Part shown: positions 1 through 10,940 of the stretch, in pieces
How positions within the stretch are numbered: position 1 is the stretch's first letter
Layout: each line of letters starts with the position of its first letter
NCBI GenBank assembly: GCA_013396525.1
Contig: VWYX01000122.1
Span: 872,444-936,443 of the forward strand
Reading direction: 5' to 3'
Length of the DNA stretch: 64,000 nucleotides
Source: Chaetorhynchus papuensis
Taxonomy: Eukaryota > Chordata > Aves > Passeriformes > Rhipiduridae
The notes under the pieces: generated by a model
What the model saw: the letters and a program-made list of their open reading frames with translations, nothing else
Database searches by the model: none
Told to the model about the DNA's origin: nothing
Translations under genes and position numbers: made by a program

Positions 1-1256
1 GGGCCACTGGCTGGGTTAAACTGGCAGCACCCCACTGAGTTATGGGGGACCCTTCTGAAATGCCATCCTTGCTGAAAATGCTGCTCAGGGACAGCGGAGA
101 CAGCTCCCAACAGGCACCATGCAGGGTCTGGTGAGTGTAAAGTGGAAGATGAGAGCCTGGCAAATCCAGTGAACGACAGGTGTCTCAGGACTGACAGCCA
201 GGTGGTCAGGGAGGGGGCTTGCACAAGAGGAAGGGATGGAGTTAAAGCCACACTGCACAGAGCCCTCAAAAATGCTCCGAGGACAAGAGCTGGAGCTTGC
301 TGCTGGTGCTGGGACCAAGGGATGGCTCTGGCTCCAGCTTCAGCACCTGCAGCCACCCCTGGCTCCCTATTCCAGGGCCAGGAAACAGACACTGAGCCTT
401 CCCACTCACACAGTGGCAGGAGGTTGTGACACACAGGTTGTGACTGCCTGGGAGGGACTGCGACACACCAGAGCTTGCAAATGCAGGTTCTGGGGAGGTT
501 TCTCCACTCCCCAGGCTGACTACCAGCTGGAGACATGTGCCTGTGCTTGTCCCCAAGGCAGACAGCAGCAACAGAGGCATCCTCTGGTGCCACTCCCCGC
601 CAGCAGAGCATGGCAAAGAGTTGGAGTGACAGCCCCCAGGGACACAGGAGCAATTTCCTCCCTGCACACACAAGGACAGCGCTCGCCTTCCTTGCTGAAA
701 CCCAGTGGGTGAGACGCTGATTAGTGCCACTCATCTTGGCTGTCTCAAAGACAGACACCCAGCCTGACAGAACTCTGCTGAGAGCCCACCAGCTCGTTGC
801 ACACATGCTTGCATCTAAGACCTAGGTCAGATGCAGGCTTAGGGAGGAGGAAGGGTTTGCCTGCCAAAGCCTCTACCGCTGCCGTCTCCACCCCAACACA
901 TCTTTTTCAGTGTGAACCTGGCTCTGTCTGCTGGTTTTGAACACTTACTGCTAGCTGAGCCTGGAGTGGCCTGATCAACAGGGAGAAAAAGGGAGCTAAA
1001 ATCTGTTTCTCTTCACCCGTCCACCAGCAGAGCTGTTGCTCCAGCCCCAACGTGTTAATGCCAGTGAGGGGAGGCAGGAGGAACCCAGCTGGACTCCTCC
1101 AAGGCAGGGATGGAGCAGAGCGAGCTCTTGCTGGGCCAGCACTTAGGAGAAAAGCATCTTCAGCTTGACAACTCAGCAAATTTGATCTGAAACTGGCAAG
1201 AGAGAAAAAACTTAAAGCCTTTAAAAGTCATCTCGGGTTTGACTGCCAGAAGCACT
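1..1256. other. gene-free single-copy stretch
   Basis: No exon, RNA gene or interspersed repeat is recognised. Open frames exist on both strands, but none has a protein motif I know or a convincing pair of splice sites. A donor-like CTG|GTGAGT occurs near position 130 without a supporting exon. Confidence 0.5.
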
Positions 1257-1297
1257 ACAGACAGACAGACAGACAGACAGACAGAAGACAGACAGAT
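1257..1297. repeat. (ACAG)n microsatellite
   Basis: Seven uninterrupted ACAG units are followed by two slightly shifted ones (AAGACAGACAGATA). This is a simple tandem repeat with a 4-bp period, so it is likely to vary in length between individuals. Confidence 0.95.
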
Positions 1298-2825
1298 AAG
1301 CACAGTGCTACACAAAGAGCCGGATGCCCTACTTTGATCTACTCAAGTATTTACTAATATGTCCCACAGCTGGCAGGAGCTGTTCGCAACTCAAGAAATC
1401 TGGTTTTCTGCCACCAGCTCTGCTCTGGGACCTCAAGGAAATCCCAAAGCCACTCCAGGTTTCAGCTTCCCCTCTTTGCAGGCAGTGACGCTTCCCTCCA
1501 ATCCCTAGTGGTGGCAAGGTTAAAGGCTGACCTTGGTAATGTACTACAGCAAGCAGCAAGCCTTGGGGAACCCTCCAAGCCTAAAGGCAGATGTGCAGTG
1601 AGTCAAACCTCTAGTTTGGGTCCAATGTCCAAAGACAGGCCAGATCAATTCCTTGGGAGAGACAAAGTCAAAATCATCAACACATATCCTTTGCTATTGG
1701 CTCTTCTGACCTGGGCAAGTCACACCATCATCTCCTTCCTTCCTCTGGTAGTGCTGGGGAGATGCCAGGTCCGTTTGTGCACAAATGGCCTTCCCCTGTG
1801 CATAAGGCAGCCCTCCTTGGAAAAAAACCCCACCATTTCTGGCCTGACTGCAGGTACAGACATGCCAAAACTTGGAAGCAGGAATGCTGCATGCCCCTGA
1901 AGTCAAGGACCCACCATGGCTGTTGGGGAAAGTTCCTCTTCATCCTCACTTTGCAGATGAATAAGCTGGGGTGAACCTGGAACTGCTGATCCAGACCAAA
2001 GAGGGCTGGGGCAGAGCAGATGTGTGTGTACAGCAAAAAGCACTTTGCAGAGTGGGGATGATCGATGATCTCCCTTCCACTCCTCCTCCCATCTAAACAA
2101 GCACCAAGAGCATGTGTGCCTCAGCATTGATGGAAGATGGCAGCATGAACAAAACCGGAGCCCAGCAGGCAGGGTGTGCCAATGGGGATGATTGATGGTG
2201 GCTTGTGGGACTTCTGAAGGATGGACACCTTCCCTGGGAGTCGCCAGGTGCATGCCTGGGATGTCCTCAACACTCAGGTTTCACAGAGCTCCAACTGCAG
2301 CTTCTGGCAAAACAACTCCAACTGCAGATACAAAGGAGGAGTCTCCAAAACGTTCAGGAAGTTGGGACATTACAGAAATGCCCCATCGAAAGGGCAAGGG
2401 GTTCCTGCCAGGTGGCATAGCACATCTGAGGCATGGCCAAAAATACTGTCCAGCCGAAACGCTCCCTCCTGCACAGATGTCAGCATTAGCTGGTGCTCTG
2501 TGCCCTGTCACAGCACTTACTTTCATGCACAAAATAAAAACTAGACTCGCCAACATACCCAATGGGCCTGTCAAACTAATCACGTTAGGAGGACTGGAAA
2601 CACACCAGCAGCAAGAGCTGGCCCCTGCTCCAGAGCCCTTGCAGAAATCACGCATCCAGGAGACAGAAAAGCCTCTGTCGTTCCCGTAACCAGGTCAATA
2701 AAAGCACAGACAACTCCATCCAGAGAGAGACTTTTTTTACGAATCACAAGAAAGAGCAGCTTCAGCTCCCCCAGCTGTGAATAGGTGGGCAGGCACAAAG
2801 AGGCAGCACAGAAATGTGTCTGTGC
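1298..2825. other. gene-free single-copy stretch
   Basis: I see no recognisable gene or transposon. A minus-strand donor-like GTAAGT lies near 2516-2521 but has no supporting exon. Confidence 0.45.
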
Positions 2826-2935
2826 AACACGTGTGGGCCAGCGGCCGCCCCGCACATGGCTGGGATATGGGGCAAGAGGAAACTGCTCTGAACCGAGCCG
2901 GGAGAAACAGCGGCGGCAGCTCGGTGTGACTTCTC
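2826..2935. other. small CpG-rich patch
   Basis: A short GC-rich stretch contains a NotI-type GCGGCCGC at 2841-2848 and several further CpGs in otherwise CpG-poor surroundings. It is too short to call a CpG island and has no TATA box. It could be a conserved element or a remnant of an unmethylated region. Confidence 0.3.
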
Positions 2936-3523
2936 CCACCCCCACCAGCTGGGCTCCCAAATCCAGCAGCCTCCCACCCATATGTGTGTCTGGCAGGCTG
3001 GGGAGAGACAACAGGCCAGACAAGGATTTCAAAGCTGAGAGGTCCCAGGCAGATTTGAATGGCCGCGGATTCATGGAGTGACAATAACCCCCACTTTGGG
3101 GAGCAAAAATACCCAAAATGAACTTCATCCCTGTTCCTCAAGAACAAAGCAGTCCCATCCCCAAACCCACAATTATTTGTGGGTGCACTTTACTGTAACA
3201 CTGTTATTTCTGGAGCTCTTAGTTAAGTGAGAAGCCCAGAGGACTGGACAGAGCTTTTTTTTGATCGAATTTCAGAGCAGCAGCAGCCTTTTGTTGTCTC
3301 TCCTTCCTTTTAATGTATTTATTTTTCAAGCCCTTAGTTCAGTAGCACAGAGGAGGGTAAATCACACATTGATGGTGAAGTCTAGCACAGGCTGCCTCCC
3401 CTTTGCATCTGAGAACCACACTTTAACCACAGGAAAGGATGTGTCCTCATTATCACCAGCATTTTTTAGGCCCTAGACAAAAGGACCATGGTGCAGAGCG
3501 TACCTAGAGCAAAAGCAGATATA
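2936..3523. other. gene-free single-copy stretch
   Basis: Nothing is recognised. An exon-like run near 3023-3080 has no splice sites I would trust. Confidence 0.4.
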
Positions 3524-3530
3524 AGGTTGT

Positions 3531-3536
3531 TTTATT
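3531..3536 (-). terminator. possible minus-strand polyadenylation signal
   Basis: TTTATT on the plus strand reads AATAAA on the minus strand, in an AT-rich setting next to a GC-richer block on its transcript-upstream side (3570-3900). This is the expected arrangement for the 3' end of a minus-strand transcript, but the hexamer is common by chance and no exon is recognised upstream. Confidence 0.15.
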
Positions 3537-3545
3537 ATACACGAT

Positions 3546-5105
3546 ATTGTTTGATTTCACAACCAAATCTCGCACCGGGCCCCGAGGTACCCAATCCGGG
3601 CAGGAGGGCAGCAGTGCAGATCACCCCCTCTGTGCTGATCAGCTTGTGACGCTACAGCACAGGCAGCAGCCCCTCATCCATCACCTCTAACCTGGCACCC
3701 AAACATGCAGCGTGTCCCCTGCAGCGCTGGGACCCCACAGCAAGAGCACAGGGAGAGCTGCGTGGGTCAGCCCTGCGTGGCAGGGCCCTGCAAGTGACTA
3801 CACCCAGCCTGCAAGTTACTTGCACATGTACCCCGGAGTCTGGGAATGCCACCGGAGACCAGGAGCAGCAGGAAAATACCAGGCTGCAACTTTGTCAACA
3901 AAATGAATTCACTGGCTTAACACCCACATAATTAAAAGCAGGCGCATCCCTCGGTAGCTGTTAGCGTGGGGGTGCGCCTGGTGGTGTGTTCACTTTCAGG
4001 GGGCTGCAATAGCACCTACAAAAGCAGAAAGAGTTCCTTTGCAGGGCCAGGCTGCTCACAGCCCTGATGAAACACACAGGGAACATCCTCGCTCCAGGAT
4101 CTATTTTATGTCCGTTGAAACAGGAGTAACAGTAGCTCCTTCCTGCCAAGGAGGTCTGAGGTGCCCGCTGCTTCTCTGTCCTGGCAGTTCAGAGGGCTCT
4201 GACAGCCATGGGGACCTCAGCCTCGAGAGAGGAGAGAATGCTTTTGCTCGCTGCTGCTGGGAATGGGAATGGGCCCTGCTCTCCACACTCACCCACCAGC
4301 CAGCTCCCTGGCTTTAGGTGGCTCCTACTGGCTCTTGGCACCACTGCTGGGAATGGGCAACTCCCGCTCTCCTCTCCTCACAGGGCAGACTGAACAGTGG
4401 TTCTGATGGATGAACAACAGAGCAGCCCCAGAGGGAGCAACCCCCAGGTCCCCCCTCTCAAAGGGGAATCAACCACCCAGCACCCAGGTGTGGTCCTGCA
4501 GAGCTCCAGGCTGCAAGCTGCTTCCAGTATCAGGGAAAAGCCTTCCCCAGGAGCCTTTCCCTCTTACCCAGCACTTCTTGTACCGCTTCCCGCAGCAGTT
4601 CCCCCCCACAGGGTGTGTTGCATAGTATTTAAATACAAGCAGGTCTGGGCAAGCCAGATGATCCCATGTCCCCTCTGTCAGGGAATGCTAAGAAAGGGGT
4701 CATGATTCCTCCACCAGCTGGTAGTACAGCATCATTTAATGCAAACCCTCACAGCCTTCCTCCTCCAGCCTCCCTCAGGCACAGAGCAGCCAAAAGTGAT
4801 CCCCCCCCCCGGGGAAAAGAGAGGAGATTTCCCACATAATGGGCACCAGTATTAATTCTTCCAACTGCTGCAGCGTTCCTTTCATTCTGTGACTTTATGA
4901 ACATCACTCGATGTTGGCAGCAGCCCCGGAGGGTATCACAAGTCACCTGAAAGGAAAAGAGCCTCCTCAAGCACCAGCACCTGGGCTGCCTCTGAGGCAG
5001 AGGGCGGCAGCTCTGGCCGTGCACAGCCACGCTGACCAGACAGCTCACAGCCACGGCACTGGATCAGCCATGCCTCAAGAGGGCTTTGATGACATCTTTA
5101 GGGTG
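3546..5105. other. gene-free single-copy stretch
   Basis: No gene is recognised. The stretch contains a run of ten C followed by four G at 4801-4814, a possible G-quadruplex or polymerase-slippage site, and otherwise unremarkable sequence of about half G+C. Confidence 0.45.
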
Positions 5106-5111
5106 TCATGG

Positions 5112-5144
5112 CTAATTAGAGCCCTGACTATACCCTCTAATTAG
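5112..5144. promoter_or_regulatory. paired CTAATTAG homeodomain-type sites
   Basis: Two perfect 8-bp palindromes, CTAATTAG, lie at 5112-5119 and 5137-5144, 25 bp apart start to start. TAATTA is the core bound by many homeodomain proteins (LIM, paired-like and NKX-unrelated Q50 classes). A further CTAATTG follows at about 5206. The surrounding 5090-5260 stretch is AT-richer than its flanks. Function is inferred only from the motifs. Confidence 0.3.
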
Positions 5145-6070
5145 GTAACACTTTCAGACAAATCACCCTGTCCTCTTCAAACCACTTCACACCTCCAGTT
5201 ACATCCCTAATTGACTTGAAAGTTGACTCGGCACTTCTTCCCGGACCTCCTTCAGTTTCACTAGGCGTTTCAAAATAAATAAACCCCTGCTCCTCAGTCC
5301 TGTCTCAGAGCCCAGCTGGGGAATTGCCCTCACATCCGCACAGGCACGCACCTGCGCGACCCGACACAAAACCTCCATCACAGGCACAAAGCAAATGCTC
5401 TGACGCAGCGGCAGCATCGTCCTCCTCTGATCTCCCGTTTCTAGCCATCCTAGTGCTACTTTCAACAACAGTCAGCAAAGCTTTTTCTCGCGGAACAGGA
5501 GTGTTTGCGATGCGTCAGTGTCCTACTAAAAATACTGCCCGGGGGCTTGCGAGAGAAGCAGGGCTCCAGCAAAGGAGCCTGGTATCTGGCAACAGAAGGC
5601 ATTAGAAAAAACCCCAACCACTGAGAACTTAATATGCCAGAATGTTATCAAGTGCCAGCATTTCAATCCAGAAGCTTGATTTCTGTTTTCATTAGGTAAT
5701 GAAAAAACTGAAACGATCCAAATGTTTTCAGTTTCTCAATAGCAAAAAATTTGAAGTAGATAGGCAACCCCCCCCACCATCATAACTGCAAACATGCAGA
5801 ACAAAAACTACCAAAATTCATAGAAGATAAATATTGAGCCCTTAAAAGCCTGCTATGAGAACAATGTCTCTTTATTTGCTTTCTGTGAGGTTTGTTATAA
5901 CAAGAGAGAAAGACTCCAGTATACAGTGTTTTAATATATATACACACATTCACAGCTGGAATAATAGATTTTAAGGACTAGGGACAATATTACAGCTGGA
6001 TGTACGCAGAAATGCATAAACATACCTTCAAAAACATATTCTTTGCACCCTACCCAGATATGTAGATGGA
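5145..6070. other. gene-free, AT-richer stretch
   Basis: No gene or transposon is recognised. The 5600-5950 part is AT-rich with runs of A, and an eight-C run lies near 5770. Confidence 0.45.
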
Positions 6071-6111
6071 CACACATATAATACACACACACACATAAAC
6101 ACACACACACT
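6071..6111. repeat. imperfect (AC)n microsatellite
   Basis: AC dinucleotides are interrupted by ATATAAT and ATAA units. The minus-strand reading frame through it gives a V/C-rich peptide of no significance. Confidence 0.9.
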
Positions 6112-7073
6112 CTCCATGTTTCAGATCGATCAGAACCGTTCATTAAATCAGATTCTCTAAAGTTTCTGCTGCTTTGGGAAAACATGACCCCGAGGAGACA
6201 TCATGCATGAACTTAACAACCAGCAGAAAATGAAACCATAACACGCTGCATCTTGAAAGCCAGCCCTGAATCTAACTTAATCCCTGCTCTGGACAATGCC
6301 TCTAGAGAGGCATTAAAACCATGCTAAGGTGTTTTCCTGGATTTCCCAGGGTCCCCGGAGATTCCCTTGCACTCTAGCCGCATCCATCTCCTTCTCACTT
6401 CAGAGATGTTTCCGGCTGAGCGCTTCCATCCTTACTCCTGCTGCTTCCACGGTCAGTGACAGACAGACCCAGTGGAGCAGCATCCGGAGAGCTGCGTCCT
6501 GCCCTGGCAGCAGGACGAGTTACCGGGACAGCTCGTGGGGTTTTACACTCGTAATCCTACAAAACGTGCAGGGGAACGATGTACGTGCAGGGGGATGATG
6601 TACGGGGCTTGGAGGGTCAAGAGCAGCTCTGCATCCTCCTTTCCCATCCCCAACAAAGGAATTCCAGCAGATCTCGTGCCCCCTAGTGTCATCCTGGCGA
6701 ACGGACTGACACCGGGCACCGCCAAGCTCCGGGTACCACCTGGCCCGGGCAGTGCCCTTGCTTATCCCACACCGAAGCTGCCACCGTGTCCTGCTGGCAC
6801 CTGGAGCACAGTGAAATGCCATTCCCAGCAGTTCATGGAAAGGACAGCATGAGCTTGCTGTCCCTCCCCAGCACCCCCGGGCACCCACAGCCCCCCAGGT
6901 GTCCCCATGCCCAGCACAGTGCCACCTCTTTTTTGCTCTGGAGGAGTCCTGCAAGATCTGCCCCTCCAGCAGATAGCCCAAATGGTGTCCCTGGAGAAGG
7001 GCCAAGGGGAGGAGGCAGAGAGCATCTGCAGTGGACACTGTCCAGAACACAACTCCCCCTAAAAATAGATAGA
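6112..7073. other. gene-free single-copy stretch, moderately GC-rich
   Basis: No exon is recognised. CpG frequency rises somewhat between about 6320 and 6800, but there is no promoter motif or conserved protein segment that I can name. Confidence 0.4.
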
Positions 7074-7100
7074 CCCTGGAAGGGCACAGCCCTTCCAGGG
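7074..7100. repeat. perfect 12-bp inverted repeat (hairpin)
   Basis: CCCTGGAAGGGC at 7074-7085 is the exact reverse complement of 7089-7100, separated by only ACA. The 27-base element can form a GC-rich hairpin as RNA or a cruciform as DNA. No neighbouring gene explains it. Confidence 0.9.
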
Positions 7101-7825
7101 AATGGGAATGCTCAGTGCTAGGAGCTCAGGGTTTGACATGATAAAACTTCAAAGTGCACGAATGCAAGGCACTTTGCTACCCTGTTCCGTCCCCATGAGA
7201 GCACCTGTGGCATCAGGCTCTGGCTATGAGCATGAGAAGCAACGCACAAAAATCAGCCCAGAACCCAGCATCCCTGCGTGCCAGCCTGCTCTGACCAAAG
7301 ACCCAGCATCTCCTTGGAAAATGCCCATGCTGACTGCAACACTAATGAGTGCAACAGAGAGCAGACCCCGCACACAGAGCACCTAAACAAGAGCTGTGTG
7401 CTGGAAAGGTGCACAGGAAACGTGCATGCACGTGCCTCAGTTTCCCCATCCACCCAGCTTACCCTCTCTTATTTTCCTCACCGCTCCTGTTCAACTATTA
7501 GTTCTTGTGGGAAGAGGCACCCCAGGAATACACCTAGATCACCGTCCCCTTCCAGCATCTGTTAGCAGCATGCAAGAAAACCTCAGGAACCCATCACCAA
7601 ATTTTGGAGGAATTCTCCCCAGGGCACTGACCTGAGTATGCTGCTTTCTTCTGCAACACCGAGCAGGGACTATAGCTTAGAATAATGGGGAAGTAACTCA
7701 GTTCAGTGCTGACAAAGCATCACAAGCCCCAGCGGGGTGGGAGGGGAGGAGGTGTCCTTCCCTCACGCTGCCATGCCTGGTATACATCATGTTTAGGGCC
7801 AGGCATACGTCACCGACACAAAATG
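7101..7825. other. gene-free single-copy stretch
   Basis: Nothing is recognised between the hairpin and the ancient CR1 remnant. Confidence 0.45.
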
Positions 7826-7960
7826 GACAAATTGGAGGGATTTCAGAAAAACGAGCAACAAAAATGATCAGGAGGCAGAAGGGATTGATTTACAAGGAAA
7901 GATTAAAAAAGCTGCGATCAGCCTAGCCGGGCTGAGCAAGTACTGACTGCAAGAAGCAGT
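7826..7960 (+). mobile_element. ancient CR1 LINE fragment (ORF2 C-terminal part)
   Basis: The frame starting at 7831 reads through a decayed piece of the CR1 reverse-transcriptase ORF2, with ATKMIRRQKG followed by YKERLKKLRSA before a TAG stop. CR1 proteins have a conserved segment of the form RATKMI..L..L.YEERL..L at this place, near the ORF2 C-terminus. The nucleotide sequence is much more diverged than the avian-type CR1 copies elsewhere in the window, which suggests an old, amniote-age insertion. The boundaries are approximate and remnants may continue to about 8030. It is not functional. Confidence 0.65.
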
Positions 7961-8199
7961 TGGATGCTAATCTGCAAATGGGATGAAAACAATCTGGGAA
8001 GGAGTAATTTAGCATCTTCATCAGCATTGGGATGAAATGAGGGAGAACTCAGGGCTGAGTGGGCAGGGAAAAAAATCCCAAACCAACCCAAAAACTCCTT
8101 TCCTAGTTATGCATGACTGTCTCCATCAAAACACTCAAAGTCCCCAAAACTCACTCTGCCTCGGACAAGGACCCTGGGGAGCAACTGAGCCTGTGCATG

Positions 8200-8255
8200 C
8201 ACACACACACACACACACACACACAGAGACATGCACACACACAAAAACAGACACA
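8200..8255. repeat. (CA)n microsatellite
   Basis: About thirteen uninterrupted AC units are followed by imperfect CACA-rich sequence including ACACACACAAAAACAGACAC. Alternating purine-pyrimidine DNA of this type can adopt the Z form. Confidence 0.95.
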
Positions 8256-9836
8256 GAGCCCTTTCCCAACCCTGACTCACACTCAGGAAAGCAGCAGGGC
8301 CGCCACGATAGCCGGAGAGGATGGAGGCTTCACGCTGGCAGGGAAGCAGTGGAGAGCGAAGGCTAGAGCTGCCGGGAGCAGTGGGAAGGTCCCCGCAGAA
8401 GGATGCTTTTGCACTCCCGGGTCTTCACAGGGGAAAGGTGCTGAGATGGCTTCCTGCAAAGTGGCAGGAGTGAGCTCAGCTGCGAGCACTCAGATATTTA
8501 CACACAAACAGCACATTACTCAGCAACTCCCATTTGTCAGGCATAATGGCAGCAGCAGCAATAATAAACGACAGAGCTGAGAGACAGGCTCCCCAGGCAC
8601 ACACCCAGCCCCAGCCTGAGCCGGAGCAGGATGCATGCCTCCAGCTTGCAGGGAATTAACTCAGAGTGGCTAGGAGCTGGGGCTTGCACCCACAGAACTC
8701 CTGCTGCTGGCTTCAGAGAGTCGGTCACGTCTCCGAAAGCTAAGCCTTGGCTGCACAGTTATTTGAATGTGTGTGTGCATCAGAAGCTTTGTGGCTCTGA
8801 GAGGTACCAGGGCTTTTCCCTTCCCTAGCCCAGGAGGTGCTGAGCACTTTCCACGTGGAAGGGGATGCAGAGTCCTGGCAGGAGGGGGTCCTCTTGGGGT
8901 AAATCAGACCAAAGATAACGTACAATCATTAGTTCATGGCTTGGCCTGCTCTGACAAGAGGCTCTGATAAACTTATCTTGAGGAGCTGTCGCAAGGAAGT
9001 CTGCCAGGCACAGGGCTCTCATTTCTAAAGCTCAGCCAGTCTTGGGAAAGTCCACCAGCTGCAGTGAACCCCAGAGACCTCTGGTCCCAGGACCTGGTTC
9101 CAGTGTGCTGCCTGATCAGACACAAGCATCTCTTGCACGTCTGCAGGCATCACAGCAAAGCTCCGAATCCTCGTGGAGGGGCAGGGCAGGGAGCCGGGAG
9201 CAAGAACGGCTGCTCCCACATATTTGCACATTTTGCAGGAAGCAGGCAATGTCAGTGCCTCGCTGCCTGCACACACAGCCAGTGGGACCAGCAGCAGCAT
9301 GTGCAGGTCCCGTCCCTCACACAAGTACACAATGTGGTGCGCTGAGAGGGGGCAGAGTCAGTGAAATTTGCTAAATCTGAGCAGAAGTCAGCAAGTTCCC
9401 GAGCAAAAAGCAATCCGAGGAAAGGACCTCCTCGACCACCCCGCAAATTAAAACACAAAGAGGTGGGAAAAAGAAATTGAACAGCTTTGCAGGCAATCCC
9501 CTTTCTGTAACCTGCTCTCTGAACAGACCCTGCACATGTGTCCATAAGCGTGGGGTGGGGAAGGATAAGAGAGTGAAGAAGTGCCGATCGTTATACCAAA
9601 AAAGTTTAGTGGTTAAAGAGACAACTGCCAGAGGAGCCAGGGAAGCTGGAACATGCAGACCTGGTTCTGTCCCCAGTGAAGGCAGCACAAATTGGCTCAC
9701 GAGCTGATTGGAGCCACAACACGTTTGGAAGATTGCAGTGAGGGAAGTCACCAAGATGTGGAAATGTCAGGGAGTTTTGTGCAGCATAGGGATCGGTGTG
9801 TATTATGCAATTCTGAAAAGCAGCCCTTGTACTCAC
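8256..9836. other. gene-free stretch left of the CpG island
   Basis: No coding exon is recognised. ACTCAC at 9831-9836 is a GTGAGT donor on the minus strand, at the edge of the CpG island. It could end a minus-strand exon whose last base is 9837, but I cannot identify that exon's product. Confidence 0.35.
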
Positions 9837-9932
9837 GCTCGGGATGAACTGCCTGCCTAGCCCGGGGAGAGCAGTTCCCCAGAAGCGCCATGCAGACACT
9901 TTTCTTATAAAATCGCACTTCGGCAAAAAATT

Positions 9933-9972
9933 TCAAAAAAAGGGAAAAAAAAAAAAGAAAGATAAAAGAAAA
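9933..9972. repeat. A-rich low-complexity tract
   Basis: Runs of A are broken by single G and GG, ending in AAGAAAGATAAAAGAAAA. There is no tail-associated transposon next to it, so it is annotated as simple A-rich sequence. Confidence 0.8.
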
Positions 9973-10611
9973 TCTGAACTGCCACAGCAGAGAGGAAGGC
10001 AGGTTGCGCCTTCGGAGAGACGGAGGAGAAGCCTGCTCTCCCGCCCAGGAAATCCACGGGCTCCGGTTTACAAAGAGCCGCCCCGCAGTCCCGGCTCCAG
10101 CCCCGTGCACTGCCGCAGGGAGGACTCATCCCTCCCAGTCCTCAACCTGGTGCCGGCCGCGATGCCCTCCCTGCCGGGCAGAGGACGGGGGGTCCCGCCG
10201 GCCAGGGGACGGGGGTCCTGCCGCCGCGCCCCGATGCGGACCCGCTGCCCCGGAGGGTGCGGCGACTCTCCGGCCCCGTGTCCCCCATCTCTCCCCGCCG
10301 GGAACACGCGCACGGCGGGGCAGGAAAGTAAGTTGCCCAAATTGTTTCCTCACGGGGGGGTGGACGCGCGGCCCACGCCGGGGCGCGGACACGCGCGGGC
10401 GCTGGAAAGGTGCGCGGCTGCGGGGCGGGAGGGTACACCAGACCGGGGGCGAATGCTGGGGAAGAAAGCGTTCCCCCCCGCCCTCCTTTCCGCCTCCCTC
10501 GGCTGCGGGCACCGCGGCTCGCCTCCGCTGACCCCCGTGTCCGCACGCCGCCTCCCCCGTCCCGTGGGTGGGGGTACACCCCGTGCCGCCCTCCAGCCCC
10601 GGCCGCCCGGT

Positions 10612-10738
10612 ACTCACGGCGCCTTCCTTGCCGCCGCTCCCGGCGCTACCCCATGCAACCACCGGCTGCTTCTGCACCGGCTCGGGGGCTATAAGCTCTT
10701 TTAAACTCCAGCACATAACCCATGTGACCGCAGAAGCC
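10612..10738 (-). promoter_or_regulatory. candidate minus-strand promoter and first exon
   Basis: Read on the minus strand, the order is an E-box GTCACATG (10738-10731), a TATA-like TTTAAAAG (10705-10698), about 25-30 bases of spacing to a GC-rich start region around 10675, and a good splice donor GTGAGT (10617-10612). This implies a short, probably non-coding first exon of about 58 bases ending at 10618. The GTCACATG core is the type bound by USF/TFE3/MITF bHLH-zip factors. Each motif alone is weak evidence; their spacing is what makes the call. No downstream coding exon is recognised, so the gene or non-coding RNA is unknown. Confidence 0.3.
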
Positions 10739-10830
10739 ACTGGTAAGGAGCGCCGGGGAGCCAGCGATGAGCTCAGCCCGCACCCCCCGGCACAGCGCCG
10801 GGGACGCGCTCCCGGCCCCGCCGCGCCGCG

Positions 10831-10940
10831 CGCACCCGCCCGCACACACACACGCACACGCAGCGCACACACACACGGGCTCACGGACACAAACACACGC
10901 GCGCACACCCACACGCGCACCCCGCACGGCCACACGCTGG
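10831..10940. repeat. alternating CA/CG tract in the CpG island
   Basis: This is a long imperfect alternation of CA and CG dinucleotides (CACACGCACACGCAG, CACGCGCGCACACC and similar). Alternating pyrimidine-purine DNA with many CG steps is the classic Z-DNA-prone type. Similar shorter runs recur at 11013-11027, 11085-11104, 11170-11215 and about 11296-11330. Confidence 0.85.
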
